Under the pieces are notes generated by a model. It did not search any database and was not told the DNA's origin. It was given only the letters and a program-made list of their open reading frames with translations. From positions 43,546,700 to 43,610,699 of the forward strand of contig JAJKFL010000014.1 in assembly GCA_021186555.1 (NCBI GenBank): DNA of 64,000 nucleotides. The letters run 5' to 3'. This DNA comes from Reticulitermes speratus (Eukaryota > Arthropoda > Insecta > Blattodea > Rhinotermitidae). Shown here in pieces: positions 63,841 through 64,000 of the stretch. Both the position numbers and the translations under genes were made by a program. The number at the start of each line of letters is the position of its first letter. Position 1 is the stretch's first letter.

Positions 63841-64000
63841 AGTCAGGAACTTAATCATGTATCGGACATGCGCAGTTGTTTAAGCAGGAACTGGACTTTG
63901 GTACGCCTTGTTGCCAACCGTTCCGGATCCCCGAAAGGTCTAAGACGGTTAATTGCAGTTTTGTGTTTCTGTCTTAATTAAAAAGTATTTAGTGAAAATA
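63841..64000. other. Window end, nothing recognised
   Basis: Short sequence, no features. Confidence 0.5.

Noticed and set aside
50578..64000. Downstream Wnt exon with the CKCHG motif
   Set aside because: I looked for it on the plus strand and saw nothing matching.

Overview
The window looks like repeat-saturated, largely non-coding nuclear DNA of an arthropod, most likely an insect with a large genome; a cockroach or termite is my best guess from the repeat families. That guess is inference. Only one stretch reads as a conserved host protein-coding exon: a Wnt7-like exon at 50303-50577 (+), with a plausible splice acceptor and donor. No second Wnt exon is visible in the ~50 kb before it or the ~13 kb after it, so it seems to sit between very long introns, or beside one.

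Dispersed repeats fill much of the rest. (1) A non-LTR retrotransposon (LINE) family, present only as 3' ends, ends in a (GTTA)n-like tail; about twelve copies run from fairly fresh (5.7 kb, 47.6 kb) to very decayed (10.7 kb). (2) Five tRNA-derived SINE families, here called A to E, have visible Pol III A and B boxes; several copies have clear target-site duplications (TSDs). (3) A heterogeneous group of elements is built as long inverted repeats whose arms carry a motif closely resembling a hammerhead ribozyme: a CTGANGA-like box, a hairpin, GAAAC, then GTA or GTC, with a short stem I closing the ends. Five of them have TSDs of about 12-16 bp and a short 3' tail present on one side only. The nearest known relatives are Penelope-like element terminal repeats and retrozymes, but no Penelope coding sequence is present here.

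Tandem arrays occupy about a quarter of the window: ~38 bp units at 3.2-4.9 kb, 40 bp at 6.7-7.3 and 9.6-10.3 kb, ~113 bp at 17.6-18.1 and 40.6-41.0 kb, 8 bp at 19.4-21.3 kb, 62 bp at 26.0-26.5 kb, 5 bp at 28.6 kb, 49 bp at 32.4-35.9 kb, 35 bp at 44-46 kb, 47 bp at 51.2-52.3 kb, 208 bp at 53.6-56.3 kb, 92 bp at 59.1-59.6 kb and 20 bp at 60.6-62.5 kb. Several can be traced to transposable-element sequence: the 9.6 kb array lies inside a LINE, the 208 bp array is a repeated LINE ORF2 C-terminus, and the 20 bp array starts at the end of a SINE fragment. The long open frames in these arrays arise because the unit length is not a multiple of three; they are not genes.

The main points for a second look are the ribozyme-bearing inverted-repeat elements, the Wnt exon with a LINE fragment about 20 bp beyond its splice donor, and the repeated birth of satellites from mobile elements.
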